A stretch of DNA of 64,000 nucleotides from the NCBI GenBank assembly GCA_020850455.1, contig JADZEQ010000009.1:62001-126000 (forward strand). The letters run 5' to 3'. Under the pieces are notes generated by a model that did no database searches, was not told the origin of the DNA, and saw only the letters and a program-made list of their open reading frames with translations. Both the position numbers and the translations under genes were made by a program. Origin of the DNA: Sphingomonadaceae bacterium (GTDB lineage: Bacteria > Pseudomonadota > Alphaproteobacteria > Sphingomonadales > Sphingomonadaceae). This document shows positions 43,956 to 53,486 of this stretch, piece by piece. Numbering within the stretch: position 1 is the first letter of the stretch; every line of letters starts with the position of its first letter.

Positions 43956-45348
43956 GCTGCCTCATCAAATCATAAAGTGTCGGGCGACTGATACCCAATT
44001 GCCGGGCAGCCGCCGAAACATTGCCTTCCTGTGCAACCAGCGCGCGGCCAATGGCGCGGCGTTCCGCATCCTCCCGCGCGGCGCGCAGGTTAAGGAAATT
44101 ATCGTGGCCATCGCCCCCGTCAAGGTCGAGGTCGCTGGCCATAATCTCCCGCCCCTCCGCCATGATCAGCGCGCGCTTTATACGGTTTTCCAGCTCACGC
44201 ACATTGCCCGGCCAGCCCCAATTATCGATTGCGGCAATCGCGTCGGCGGACAGGGATTTGACGCCGCCCGACATCTTTGCGCCATGTAAGTTGAGGAAAT
44301 GGCGCGCGAGCAATACCGCATCGCCGGGACGTTCCGCGAGCGCGGGGATGACAACACTCACCTCCGCCAGCCGATAATATAGGTCCTCGCGAAAGCTCCC
44401 CTCTGCAACCATGGCCTTTAGGTCGCGGTGGGTGGCGCAGATGACGCGCGTATCCACCGCAATCGGGCTGCGGCCCCCAACGCGTTCGATCACCCGTTCC
44501 TGCAGGAAGCGCAGTAATTTGACCTGCAACGGCAGGGGCACATCGCCGATTTCGTCGAGGAATAATGTCCCGCCATTAGCGAGTTCAATCTTGCCCTCCA
44601 CCGTCCGAACCGCGCCGGTAAACGCCCCTTTTTCATGGCCAAAAAGTTCGGATTCGAGCAGATTTTCAGGAATTGCGGCACAATTGATGGCAATGCATTT
44701 TTGCGCCTTGCGTGGGCTGAGATCATGCAGCGCACGCGCCAGCAATTCCTTACCCGTGCCGCTGGCACCCAACAGCATGACCGACAAATTGGCCGGGGCC
44801 AATTTTTCGATCATCCGTACCACTTTGACCATTTCCGGCGCGGCAGTAACCAGCGCGCCCAGCGCCGTGGTTTCGCCCGGAACGGCGGCGAGCAGGCGGC
44901 GGTTTTCCGCCTCCAGCGCCGCAACATGAAACGCACGCCCAACAATTGCGCCCAACTGGTCGAAATCAAGCGGCTTTTGATAGAAATCCCACGCTCCCGC
45001 CGCAATCGCGCGGCGCGCGCTGTCGCGGTCATTATGCCCCGATGCCACCACCACTTTGCAATGCGGGGCAAGCGCCAAAATCTCTGCCAATGTTGCCATC
45101 CCCTCACTGATCCCGTCGGGGTCAGGCGGCAGCCCTAAATCGAGCGTGACAACCGCCGGTTCCTCTGCGCGCAACAGGGCAATTGCCTCCGTCCGCGTGC
45201 CCGCGATGCGCACATCATAATCGGCATAGCTCCATTTAAGCTGGGTTTGCAGGCCAAGGTCATCTTCCACCACCAATAATTTGGGCAATGGTTTCGACGG
45301 CGCTTTGGGCGACGGCTCCAAATTTTGCATATTTTCCATCTTGGTCAT
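43939..45348 (-). CDS. prsR: PrsR-type response regulator, sigma-54 activator
   Basis: 469 residues. Receiver domain (KLLVVEDDLGLQTQLKW; phospho-acceptor Asp in VTLDLGLPPDPDG; KPLDFDQL), AAA+ domain with Walker A GASGTGKE and the sigma-54 contact loop GAFTGA, then a Fis-type helix-turn-helix (NVSAAARQLGISRPTLYDLM). LDLGLPPDPDG with the extra Pro-Asp is characteristic of the PEP-CTERM-box response regulators. ATG 45348 overlaps the PrsK stop as ATGA. It should activate RpoN promoters of exopolysaccharide or PEP-CTERM genes after phosphorylation by PrsK. Confidence 0.93.
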   Translation of the reverse strand: MTKMENMQNLEPSPKAPSKPLPKLLVVEDDLGLQTQLKWSYADYDVRIAGTRTEAIALLRAEEPAVVTLDLGLPPDPDGISEGMATLAEILALAPHCKVVVASGHNDRDSARRAIAAGAWDFYQKPLDFDQLGAIVGRAFHVAALEAENRRLLAAVPGETTALGALVTAAPEMVKVVRMIEKLAPANLSVMLLGASGTGKELLARALHDLSPRKAQKCIAINCAAIPENLLESELFGHEKGAFTGAVRTVEGKIELANGGTLFLDEIGDVPLPLQVKLLRFLQERVIERVGGRSPIAVDTRVICATHRDLKAMVAEGSFREDLYYRLAEVSVVIPALAERPGDAVLLARHFLNLHGAKMSGGVKSLSADAIAAIDNWGWPGNVRELENRIKRALIMAEGREIMASDLDLDGGDGHDNFLNLRAAREDAERRAIGRALVAQEGNVSAAARQLGISRPTLYDLMRQHGISA

Positions 45349-47408
45349 GCCGCTGCGCTTTCGCTCGCTGGCCCGGCTGCTGGCTTGAGGCAGAGGGTAA
45401 AACATGTCCCCGCCCCCTCCCGCGATGTGACCGAAAGCGTTCCGCCCATCGCCTCTGCCAATTGGCGGGCCTGAAAGGCACCAATGCCAAAGCCCCCCGC
45501 CTTGGTGGAGCTAAAGGGGCGGAATAATTCGTGCTGGATATAGGCATCGCTCATCCCGCATCCCCGATCACGTATGTCGAGACAGATTTGGCCGTCCGCC
45601 CGGCGCAATTCCAGCTGTACCGGTTGGTCATCATCGCTCGCATCCATGGCATTTTGCGCGATAAGCCCCACCAATTGTTCAATCGTTGCGCCATGGCCGT
45701 CCACCCAAAATTCCCCTGCCCCATGGATTTCCACCGCATGACGTAGCTGGAGCGTTAGGGCGGCACGCGCCACCAAAGCACCAAGTTCAACCGGCTGCAG
45801 CGTATCAATCTGCACCCGTTCCTGCCCGCGCAACTTGTCGGTCAATTGGCCAAGACGTTCGGCACCATATTTCAGCGTGGCGACCATATCCTCCCGAAAT
45901 GCGGGGTTTTGGCCATGGCGCTCGGCATTGCGGGAAAGGAGCGCCATCTGACTCGCCAGATTTTTGACGTCGTGCATGACAAAGGCGAAGCGACGGTGAA
46001 ACTCCTCAAACCGCGCCGATTCGGCGAGCGCGGCACTGCTGCGCGCTTCGGCGAGGTGGAGCGCCGCCTGCCGTGCAGCCGCGCGCAACAGGTCAAAATC
46101 CTCCCAATCCAGCGTGCGGTCGAGTGGCGGGCGGTCGATGACCAACATAGCGTCCAATTGCTCCCCATGGAGCAGCGGCACTAGGATCCAATGCTCCCGC
46201 GCGGCGAGCAAGCCATCGGGAATAGCGGCAATTTCGCGCGGCGGGGCGGTGCCCGCGCGGGCTTCGTCGATCTGGATGATGCGTGCCTCGCGGCTGAGAT
46301 ATTGGCCGAGCATCGCCCAGTCGAGCATGGCAAGCGCCGGGGCAGCGCTCAGCGATGCTGCGAAACCGCCATCATTGCGCAGGATCAGATGGCCAGCGGG
46401 GCTGCCAACAATATCGCTGAGCGCGCGCACCACCCGACCTTCGATATCATGCACACCTGCATCCGTGGCAACTGGCGTATGCAAGGTCGCCGAAAAACGC
46501 ATCCATTCGGCACGATAGTCATATCGATGCGCAAAAAAATGCTTGGCTATCCACACTTGCGCATAGGAACGAAAGCGGCGCGACAGAAGGATCAATATAC
46601 CCAGCCCGGCCCCGGTAAGGAGCAAGCCGCCCTGCGCCGCTGCGGTGTATATATGACCGCTGCCCGGCAATAATATTGACAAGAGCGCGAGCAATGCCAG
46701 CCACGCGGCAACCACGGTCGCGCCAATTGAGCGCAGCGCCGCCGGACGAGACAGCCGCACCGGCTGAGCGGCTGGGCGCAACAGCGCGAGCGTCAGGGCA
46801 CCGAGCGCCAGCGCCACCGGCAATGGGCGCAACACCGCCAACAACATTGCGGGCGCATTGCCGAAATAGCTGATGGCATAGAGGTTGAGGTCATAGCCCC
46901 AGATCAGGCCGAGCGCGATGACCGGCAGGCCAATGTCCTGTGTGCGGTCGCGATGCCCGGCAGCATGGACATTGTGGAGGAGCACCAGCCCGCCTGCCAG
47001 CACCAACATCATGATCGATTCAACCTGCACCCACAGGATAACCGGTTTGAATCCCATGAGTGCCGGCAGCGCGAGCAAAACCAGCAACAAGGCCTGCACG
47101 CTGGTTAAACCGACATAGATCCAGCCAATGGGGGACAGGCGGCGTGTCGGTGCGCCAGCCCCCGCGACATGTGCCAGAAACCACAGCCAGCCAAGGTTGC
47201 GCCCCGATTCCATCACCAGCGCGGCAAAACTGAACTGCCCAAAAAGGGCAATAAAGCCGAGCCACACGCCGGTCATCGCCAGTGCCGCGACGAGCGCCAG
47301 CGGCATCGCCCGCCGCGCAAGCATCGTTGCCGCAGCCAACAGCAGAAACAGCCCCGACAATATCAGGCAAATCGTGTTGAGCCACGCGACCAGTCCTGCG
47401 GTCAGCAT
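45345..47408 (-). CDS. prsK: PrsK-type membrane histidine kinase
   Basis: 687 residues. An N-terminal block of about 9 membrane helices (residues 1-275), a GAF-like domain (about 310-455), then a kinase core with the phospho-accepting histidine H479 in FAFVMHDVKNLASQ, an N-box with IAQNAMDASDDD and the G-box GFGIGAFQARQLAEAMGG. The HDVKN rather than HELRN pattern is typical of the XrtA/PEP-CTERM PrsK group. ATG 47408 touches the sugar transferase stop (TGATG). Partner of PrsR encoded just downstream. Confidence 0.92.
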   Translation of the reverse strand: MLTAGLVAWLNTICLILSGLFLLLAAATMLARRAMPLALVAALAMTGVWLGFIALFGQFSFAALVMESGRNLGWLWFLAHVAGAGAPTRRLSPIGWIYVGLTSVQALLLVLLALPALMGFKPVILWVQVESIMMLVLAGGLVLLHNVHAAGHRDRTQDIGLPVIALGLIWGYDLNLYAISYFGNAPAMLLAVLRPLPVALALGALTLALLRPAAQPVRLSRPAALRSIGATVVAAWLALLALLSILLPGSGHIYTAAAQGGLLLTGAGLGILILLSRRFRSYAQVWIAKHFFAHRYDYRAEWMRFSATLHTPVATDAGVHDIEGRVVRALSDIVGSPAGHLILRNDGGFAASLSAAPALAMLDWAMLGQYLSREARIIQIDEARAGTAPPREIAAIPDGLLAAREHWILVPLLHGEQLDAMLVIDRPPLDRTLDWEDFDLLRAAARQAALHLAEARSSAALAESARFEEFHRRFAFVMHDVKNLASQMALLSRNAERHGQNPAFREDMVATLKYGAERLGQLTDKLRGQERVQIDTLQPVELGALVARAALTLQLRHAVEIHGAGEFWVDGHGATIEQLVGLIAQNAMDASDDDQPVQLELRRADGQICLDIRDRGCGMSDAYIQHELFRPFSSTKAGGFGIGAFQARQLAEAMGGTLSVTSREGAGTCFTLCLKPAAGPASESAAA

Positions 47409-48796
47409 CAACGTGCCCCTTCGGGCCAAATGACGACGCGCACGGTTTGGAGCAGGATTAGCAAGTCAAAAAAGGGCGTGTAATTTTTGGCATAATAGAG
47501 GTCATATTCCAGCTTGGCGCGCGCATCCTCCACCGATGCGCCATAGGGGTAATTAATCTGCGCCCAGCCGGTCAGCCCCGGCTTCACCATATGCCGTTCA
47601 GCATAATAAGGGATATGTTTTTCGAGGTCGGCGACAAATTCAGGTCGTTCGGGGCGCGGGCCGACAAAGCTCATCTCCCCCTTCAAGACGTTCCACGCCT
47701 GCGGGATTTCATCAATACGCGTTTGGCGCAAAAATTTGCCGATCCGCGTAATGCGGGGGTCATTTTCGGCTGCCCATATCGCCTTGCCGCCCGCCTCCGC
47801 ATCCGATCGCATCGAACGGAATTTGATGATCTGATAGGGTTCGCCATAGAGGCCGACGCGCGTCTGGCGGTAGAAAATCGGCCCCTTGCTGTCGAGCCGC
47901 ACGGCGATGGCAGCGCCAATGGTCATCGGCAGGGTCAGCAACAGCACCGATATACTGGCAACGATGTCAAAGGCACGTTTGGCAAGTTTCGACAGGCGCT
48001 GGCCGGCGGTAAAACCGTCGGAGAAAATAAACCAACTGGGGTTGACGGTGGCGAGGTCAACACGCCCCGTCTCCCGCTCCAAGAAGCTCGATATTTCGTT
48101 GACGTAAACGCCGGTTGTCTTGACCCGCAACAAATCATCAAGGGGGAGGGCGTTGCGCCGTTCCTCCAGCGCCAGCACCACTTCATTGGCGCCCAATTGC
48201 AGCACATGGTCGGACAAATTGACGATATCATTGCGGTGAATCGCCCCGGCGACCACCGGCGCTTTGTCAGTCATCGACACAAAGCCGACCACAACAAAGC
48301 CGCTGCCAGGGCGCTTGGCCAGTGCCTCTATCCGCGCAGCCCGATCACCTGCGCCGAGCAGCAGGATGCGACGTTGGAAATTTTTGGGGTCGATCTGTTT
48401 GACGATGAGGAGGCGGAGCAACGCCGGTAGCAAGATTGCCAGCGGCATCGCATAGGCGAGGTTGGATCGCCACAGCGCCACCTGCGGCAAGATAAAATAT
48501 AGCGTGGCGAGCAAAATAACCGCGACACTGACCGCCGCCAATTGCCGCATCAGCATATAGTGCAACGACTGCAGAGCCTGCGTGCCGTATACGCCGACCG
48601 CCGACATACCCAGTTGCACGACAATCGCAAAACTCAGCAGCGCGGCGAACCGTTCAGCCGCCGGTGTAATCGCCATATCAATCTGCCACGCGCGGATCAC
48701 CCAAGCGAATTCGGCAGCGAGCAGCAGCACCAGAAAATCCGCGAGCGCGAGCGCGAGCACCGCGCGTGAAATATAATGTTTGAACAGGCGGATCAT
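47408..48796 (-). CDS. polyprenyl-phosphate sugar phosphotransferase, EpsB_2 type (TIGR03013)
   Basis: 462 residues: five N-terminal membrane helices, a CoA-binding-like Rossmann domain ([17 protein letters not shown]), another hydrophobic hairpin ([20 protein letters not shown]) and the cytoplasmic transferase core with [20 protein letters not shown] and [11 protein letters not shown]. It loads the first sugar phosphate on undecaprenyl phosphate to start exopolysaccharide repeat synthesis. First gene of the operon with prsK, prsR and the TPR gene. No exosortase, Wzx, Wzy or further glycosyltransferase is in the window. Confidence 0.93.
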   Translation of the reverse strand: MIRLFKHYISRAVLALALADFLVLLLAAEFAWVIRAWQIDMAITPAAERFAALLSFAIVVQLGMSAVGVYGTQALQSLHYMLMRQLAAVSVAVILLATLYFILPQVALWRSNLAYAMPLAILLPALLRLLIVKQIDPKNFQRRILLLGAGDRAARIEALAKRPGSGFVVVGFVSMTDKAPVVAGAIHRNDIVNLSDHVLQLGANEVVLALEERRNALPLDDLLRVKTTGVYVNEISSFLERETGRVDLATVNPSWFIFSDGFTAGQRLSKLAKRAFDIVASISVLLLTLPMTIGAAIAVRLDSKGPIFYRQTRVGLYGEPYQIIKFRSMRSDAEAGGKAIWAAENDPRITRIGKFLRQTRIDEIPQAWNVLKGEMSFVGPRPERPEFVADLEKHIPYYAERHMVKPGLTGWAQINYPYGASVEDARAKLEYDLYYAKNYTPFFDLLILLQTVRVVIWPEGAR

Positions 48797-48896
48797 CGTT
48801 GCAAAAAGCGCTCATAACGGCAGTGAATGACCCTGTTTAGCATGACCATCTTGCCTGTCGGTTAATTTTACACATCCAACCCAAAGGGAATATCTG

Positions 48897-50009
48897 ATGA
48901 AAAGCCGCGCCGCCGTTGCCTTTGCACCCAATCAGCCGCTTGAAATTGTCGAAGTGGATGTGGCTGGCCCGCGCGCGGGTGAGGTGCTGGTCGAAATCAT
49001 GGCAACCGGCATCTGCCATACCGATGCCTATACGCTCGATGGACTGGATAGTGAGGGGCTTTTCCCATGCATCTTGGGGCATGAGGGGGCGGGCATAGTG
49101 CGCGAAGTGGGGGCCGGCGTCACCAGCGTTACCCCCGGCGACCATGTCATCCCGCTCTACACGCCCGAATGCGGTCAGTGCAAAAGCTGCCTGTCGGGCA
49201 AGACCAATTTATGCACCGCGATCCGCGCGACACAGGGCAAGGGGGTAATGCCCGACGGCACCAGCCGCTTTTCCTACAAGGGACAGGCGATTTACCATTA
49301 TATGGGCTGTTCGACATTCTCCAACTTCACCGTGTTGCCCGAAATTGCGGTCGCCAAAATCCGTAAGGACGCCCCCTTTCAAACCAGCTGTTACATCGGT
49401 TGCGGGGTCACCACCGGCGTCGGCGCGGTGACCAAGACCGCAGGGGTAAAGGCGGGGGAAAGCGTCGTCGTTTTCGGTTTGGGTGGTATCGGCCTCAATG
49501 TCATTCAGGGTGCAAAAATGGTCGGTGCAAAGCCGATTATCGGCATCGACCTCAACCCCGAACGCGCCAAATGGGGCGAACAATTCGGCATGACCCACTT
49601 CATCGATGCGCGCGGCAAATCGCGTGAAGCAATGGTGGCGGAGATTGCCGCACTAACCGATGGCGGCGCGGATTTCAGCTTTGATGCGACGGGCAATGTC
49701 GATGTCATGCGCACCGCGCTCGAATCCTGCCATCGCGGGTGGGGCACCAGCATCATCATCGGCGTTGCCGAAGCGGGCAAGGAAATCGCCACCCGACCCT
49801 TTCAACTGGTAACCGGCCGTAATTGGCGCGGGACCGCCTTTGGCGGGGCCAAGGGGCGCAGCGATGTGCCCAAAATCGTCGACCTGTATATGGACGGCGA
49901 AATCGCCATTGACCCGATGATCACCCATGTGCTGACACTGGCGGAAATCAACAAGGGCTTTGACCTGATGCACGCCGGACAAAGCATACGCTCTGTCGTC
50001 CTTTACTAA
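48897..50009 (+). CDS. frmA: S-(hydroxymethyl)glutathione dehydrogenase / class III alcohol dehydrogenase
   Basis: 370 residues. Oxidises the formaldehyde-glutathione adduct with NAD. Catalytic zinc site: C in [14 protein letters not shown], the GHEGAGIV histidine, and C in [11 protein letters not shown]; structural zinc cysteines in [20 protein letters not shown] motif [24 protein letters not shown] precedes the ATG. No S-formylglutathione hydrolase gene follows. Monocistronic; convergent with the regulator at 50030. Confidence 0.95.
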   Translation: MKSRAAVAFAPNQPLEIVEVDVAGPRAGEVLVEIMATGICHTDAYTLDGLDSEGLFPCILGHEGAGIVREVGAGVTSVTPGDHVIPLYTPECGQCKSCLSGKTNLCTAIRATQGKGVMPDGTSRFSYKGQAIYHYMGCSTFSNFTVLPEIAVAKIRKDAPFQTSCYIGCGVTTGVGAVTKTAGVKAGESVVVFGLGGIGLNVIQGAKMVGAKPIIGIDLNPERAKWGEQFGMTHFIDARGKSREAMVAEIAALTDGGADFSFDATGNVDVMRTALESCHRGWGTSIIIGVAEAGKEIATRPFQLVTGRNWRGTAFGGAKGRSDVPKIVDLYMDGEIAIDPMITHVLTLAEINKGFDLMHAGQSIRSVVLY

Positions 50010-50029
50010 GCGGTAGCATCGCCAAGCCC

Positions 50030-51442
50030 TCAGCCAAAGCTGAACGCCGCCGACGGGCGCGCACGCTCATCGACGATCAGCGGACGGCCGATCGGCGGGC
50101 GGGCGCGCTGGATGCAATCGGCGCGCTGGCAACGGCCGCAGCCAAGACCAATGGGGTTGGCTTGTCGGGCGCCATCGCCCCAATTTCCGCCATCCCCTTG
50201 CATCGCGGGTGCGCTGATTGGCGCGGCAAAGCGTTCCTCCAGCCCCAGCACCACTGCAAAGCGCGCGGGGCTTGCCGCCGCGTCGCGCGCCTGCCCCTCT
50301 ATATTGCGCGCCCAGCTCAACCAGCGCGAACCATCCTCCAGCACCACATGGTCATGCACCAGCATATGCGGCCGTTCAAAGGCTTCAAAAATCCGCCAGC
50401 GCGCGCAGCCAATTGCACCATCCACCATTGGTGATCCGCTTGCCCCGGCATAACGTTTACTGACCTGTCCCGCACGGTCGATGCGCAACATGAAAAAGGG
50501 CAGACCACGTGCGCCGACGCGTTGCAATGTCGTCAACCGATGCGCCAATTGTTCAAAACTGACGCCAAATCGCCGTTCGAGGAGGGGTAGGTCATAGCCA
50601 CTCCCCTCTGCGCCGCGCAAAATCCGACCATAGGGCATCATCAATGCGGCGGCGAAATAATGCGCCAAATGCCGTTTGAAGAGGCGCAGCGCCGCGCGGT
50701 CGGGCAGCTTTGCACCCGCCGCCAACGCCTCCAACTGGTCGCGTGCTTCCAACTGCCCCAACATAACCGCCGCCTGAAAACAGCGTGAGGATGGGGAAAG
50801 AAGTTCGGACAATTGCAATTGCCGCGCATGGAGGTCGAGCCGCCGCAGACTGTCAGGCATGACATCCGCCGGCAGGATGCGCAGCGCAATTTGGTGGCGC
50901 GCGCGCAAGCGTTCGGCAATCGCGCCATAGAGATCCGGGTTGGTGAGGCGCAGTTCGTCCGCCAAAGTTTCTGCCGCGGCATCTATATCGGCAAAATGGT
51001 TCGACCAGCGCTCGATTTCGAGCCGCACCAGCTTGACCGTTTCAACCTCAGCCTTGCCGCCGACACCCGCCGCATCGCCCACCATCTGCGCACGGTCATA
51101 AATGCGCGCAAAGGCCGCGGCGAACATCGGCGCGTGCTGCAACCAACCCTCCACATCATCTGCACCAATGCCCAGATCGGCAAACATCGGATCACCCAAC
51201 CGCCGCCGGAGCGCCGCTGCGCCACCAACACCATGATCATCGCTGAGGCGCGCGGGGTCAAAACCAAAGCGTTCGGCCAAGCGGACGATCAGCGCGGCGC
51301 TGAGCGGCCTTTGACCATTTTCAATCAGGTTGAGGTAGGAGGGGGAGATGTCGAGCGCGCTGGCCATCGCCGCCTGCGTCAGGCCGCTGACGCGGCGTAA
51401 CTGGCGCAACGCACCACCCGCATAGATTTTATGCTCTGCCAT
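50030..51442 (-). CDS. short-chain fatty acyl-responsive regulator (ScfR/RamB/PccR type)
   Basis: 470 residues. N-terminal Cro/C1 helix-turn-helix (LRQLRRVSGLTQAAMASALD, SPSYLNLIENGQRPLSA), a central IrrE/ImmA-like region around LFKRHLAHYFAAALMMPYG in which the zinc motif HExxH is degenerate, and a C-terminal domain with four cysteines (LGCGRCQRADCIQ) typical of ScfR. ATG 51442 is the family start; the open frame beyond covers the divergent promoter. Known relatives control glyoxylate and methylcitrate genes in response to acyl-CoA. It is divergent from isocitrate lyase with a perfect palindrome in between, so it most likely regulates aceA and itself. Confidence 0.92.
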   Translation of the reverse strand: MAEHKIYAGGALRQLRRVSGLTQAAMASALDISPSYLNLIENGQRPLSAALIVRLAERFGFDPARLSDDHGVGGAAALRRRLGDPMFADLGIGADDVEGWLQHAPMFAAAFARIYDRAQMVGDAAGVGGKAEVETVKLVRLEIERWSNHFADIDAAAETLADELRLTNPDLYGAIAERLRARHQIALRILPADVMPDSLRRLDLHARQLQLSELLSPSSRCFQAAVMLGQLEARDQLEALAAGAKLPDRAALRLFKRHLAHYFAAALMMPYGRILRGAEGSGYDLPLLERRFGVSFEQLAHRLTTLQRVGARGLPFFMLRIDRAGQVSKRYAGASGSPMVDGAIGCARWRIFEAFERPHMLVHDHVVLEDGSRWLSWARNIEGQARDAAASPARFAVVLGLEERFAAPISAPAMQGDGGNWGDGARQANPIGLGCGRCQRADCIQRARPPIGRPLIVDERARPSAAFSFG

Positions 51443-51447
51443 GGATC

Positions 51448-51463
51448 TGTAAATATATTTACA
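51448..51463. promoter_or_regulatory. perfect palindrome in regulator/aceA intergenic region
   Basis: TGTAAATATATTTACA is an exact 16-base palindrome lying 5 bases upstream of the regulator ATG. A further TTGCAAAA element follows at 51467-51475 (TTGCAAA words are reported in RamB-type operators). The palindrome overlaps the place of the regulator's ribosome site, so it is suited to autorepression, and it is 149 bases before the aceA ATG. Confidence 0.5.
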
Positions 51464-51611
51464 ACATTGCAAAATCAATTGCCGATTCTGGCAAGGATTG
51501 ACGAGAAAAATTGACAAAATTCTGTCCCTGTCACCCCATCGCAGCCTAACCCTTGGGCCAAGGCGCACCCCAAGGTCGGGGTGTGATGCGAAAAGCCAAA
51601 AGGGAAAAACC

Positions 51612-53204
51612 ATGTTGTACAAGGATGCCTCCAGCCAATCGCGTGATTTCATCGCGGCACAAGGGGCGCCGTGGCAAGCGATCGACGGCGAAAGCGTCAC
51701 CCGCATGCGCGCGCAAAACCGCTTTCAAACCGGGCTCGATATCGCCCGCCACACAGCGGCGATCATGCGCGCCGACATGGCCGCCTATGACGCGGACCCC
51801 GCCCAATATACGCAGAGCCTCGGCTGCTGGCATGGTTTCATCGCGCAGCAAAAGATGATTGCGGTCAAAAAGCATTTCGGCAGCGTCAAGGGTCGCTACA
51901 TCTATTTGTCGGGCTGGATGATTGCGGCATTGCGCAGCGAATTTGGCCCGCTGCCCGACCAGTCGATGCATGAAAAGACCAGCGTTCCCGCGCTGATCGA
52001 GGAAATTTACACATTTTTGCGTCAGGCCGATGCCCGCGAATTGGGCGGCTTGTTCCGCGAACTCGACGCTGCGCGCGCAGCGGGGGATGAGGTTAAGGCG
52101 CAGCAGATTTTGCATGCCATCGACGCGCATGAAAGCCATGTCGTCCCCATCATTGCCGATATTGATGCCGGATTTGGCAATGCCGAGGCGACCTATCTGC
52201 TCGCCAAGAAAATGATCGAAGCAGGCGCCTGCGCGCTGCAGATTGAAAATCAGGTGTCCGACGAAAAACAATGCGGGCATCAGGATGGCAAGGTCACCGT
52301 CCCGCATGAGGATTTCCTGCAGAAAATCCGCGCCATCCGCTATGCCTTCATGGAATTGGGCGTCCCCGACGGGATTATCGTTGCGCGCACCGACAGCCTG
52401 GGCGCTGGCTTGACCAAGCAGATCGCTTTCACCCGTGAGCCGGGCGATTTGGGCGACCAATATAACAGCTTCCTCGATTGTGAACCGGTCGAGGGCGCGG
52501 GCAACCCCGGCGATGTCCTGATCAACCGCGATGGCCAGTTGCTGCGACCCAAGCGCTTGCCGTCCAACCTCTATCAATTCCGCCCCGGCACGGGGGAGGA
52601 TAGGTGCGTGCTCGACTGCATCACCAGCTTGCAAAATGGTGCCGACCTCATCTGGATTGAAACCGAAAAGCCGCACATTGAACAAATCGCCGGCATGGTC
52701 GACCGCATCCGTCAGGTCATACCCAACGCCAAACTCGCCTATAATAATTCACCCAGCTTCAACTGGACGCTCAATTTCCGCCAGCAAGTGTTCGACGCGT
52801 GGACGGCCGAAGGACGCGATATGACCGCCTATGACCGCGCCAAGCTGATGGGTGCGCAATATGACGAAACCCCGCTGGGGGTCGAAGCTGACGCGCGCAT
52901 CCAGAGTTTTCAACGTGATGCCGCGGCGCGGGCGGGGATTTTCCACCACCTCATCACCCTGCCGACATACCACACCGCGGCACTCTCAACCGACAATCTA
53001 GCAGCCGAATATTTCGGCGATGCGGGGATGCTCGGCTATGTCGCGGGGGTCCAGCGCAAGGAAATCCGTCAAGGCATCGCATGCGTCAAGCATCAGAATA
53101 TGTCGGGCAGCGACATTGGTGACGACCATAAGGAATATTTTGCCGGTGAAGCCGCGCTTAAGGCCGCAGGCAAAGACAATACTATGAACCAGTTTGCCGC
53201 CTGA
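51612..53204 (+). CDS. aceA: isocitrate lyase
   Basis: 530 residues. Splits isocitrate into glyoxylate and succinate for growth on acetate, fatty acids and branched-chain amino acids. The active-site loop is KQCGH (219-223, catalytic Cys221), and IADIDAGFGNAEATYLLAKK and YNNSPSFNWTLNFR also match. The length fits the longer isocitrate lyase subgroup. ATG 51612 follows AGGGAAAAACC; the open frame to 51498 covers the promoter. Likely controlled by the divergent ScfR-type regulator. Malate synthase is not in the window. Confidence 0.95.
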   Translation: MLYKDASSQSRDFIAAQGAPWQAIDGESVTRMRAQNRFQTGLDIARHTAAIMRADMAAYDADPAQYTQSLGCWHGFIAQQKMIAVKKHFGSVKGRYIYLSGWMIAALRSEFGPLPDQSMHEKTSVPALIEEIYTFLRQADARELGGLFRELDAARAAGDEVKAQQILHAIDAHESHVVPIIADIDAGFGNAEATYLLAKKMIEAGACALQIENQVSDEKQCGHQDGKVTVPHEDFLQKIRAIRYAFMELGVPDGIIVARTDSLGAGLTKQIAFTREPGDLGDQYNSFLDCEPVEGAGNPGDVLINRDGQLLRPKRLPSNLYQFRPGTGEDRCVLDCITSLQNGADLIWIETEKPHIEQIAGMVDRIRQVIPNAKLAYNNSPSFNWTLNFRQQVFDAWTAEGRDMTAYDRAKLMGAQYDETPLGVEADARIQSFQRDAAARAGIFHHLITLPTYHTAALSTDNLAAEYFGDAGMLGYVAGVQRKEIRQGIACVKHQNMSGSDIGDDHKEYFAGEAALKAAGKDNTMNQFAA

Positions 53205-53236
53205 CCGACGCAAGAAACAATTGAAAGGAGACGAAA

Positions 53237-53395
53237 ATGTCCGAACCCGCCCGTTCCAGAGCCGTCTTGTCGACCGCTGATTTTGAACTGCTGCGCGAAG
53301 CGGTGCTCCATTATCTGACGGTGATCAAGGATCAGCCCGAATCGATCAAATTTTCCCAACTTTACCATCGCCTTGGCAGTGCGATGGGGCGTTAA
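53237..53395 (+). CDS. small protein (52 residues) downstream of aceA
   Basis: A short gene with an excellent ribosome site (AAGGAG, 7 bases before ATG 53237). It begins MSEPARSRAVLSTADFELLR, then VLHYLTVIKDQPESIKFSQ and ends RLGSAMGR. The predicted protein is helical, soluble and slightly charged. It starts 32 bases after the isocitrate lyase stop and ends before a terminator-like hairpin, so it is probably transcribed with aceA. I do not recognise a family with certainty; its clean start, codon use and position make it a real gene. Confidence 0.78.
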   Translation: MSEPARSRAVLSTADFELLREAVLHYLTVIKDQPESIKFSQLYHRLGSAMGR

Positions 53396-53432
53396 ACCCG
53401 ACGCGCCATAAGGATTTCCTGGGGAGGAAAGG

Positions 53433-53466
53433 TTCGCCCGTCACAGCAATGTGGCGGGCGAATTTC
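53433..53466 (+). terminator. terminator-like hairpin after the aceA unit
   Basis: TTCGCCCG pairs with CGGGCGAA (8 bp), and inside this CACA pairs with TGTG around GCAA; the hairpin is followed by TTTC. It separates the aceA unit from aat. Confidence 0.5.
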
Positions 53467-53486
53467 ATTGTTCGCTGCATGACGCT

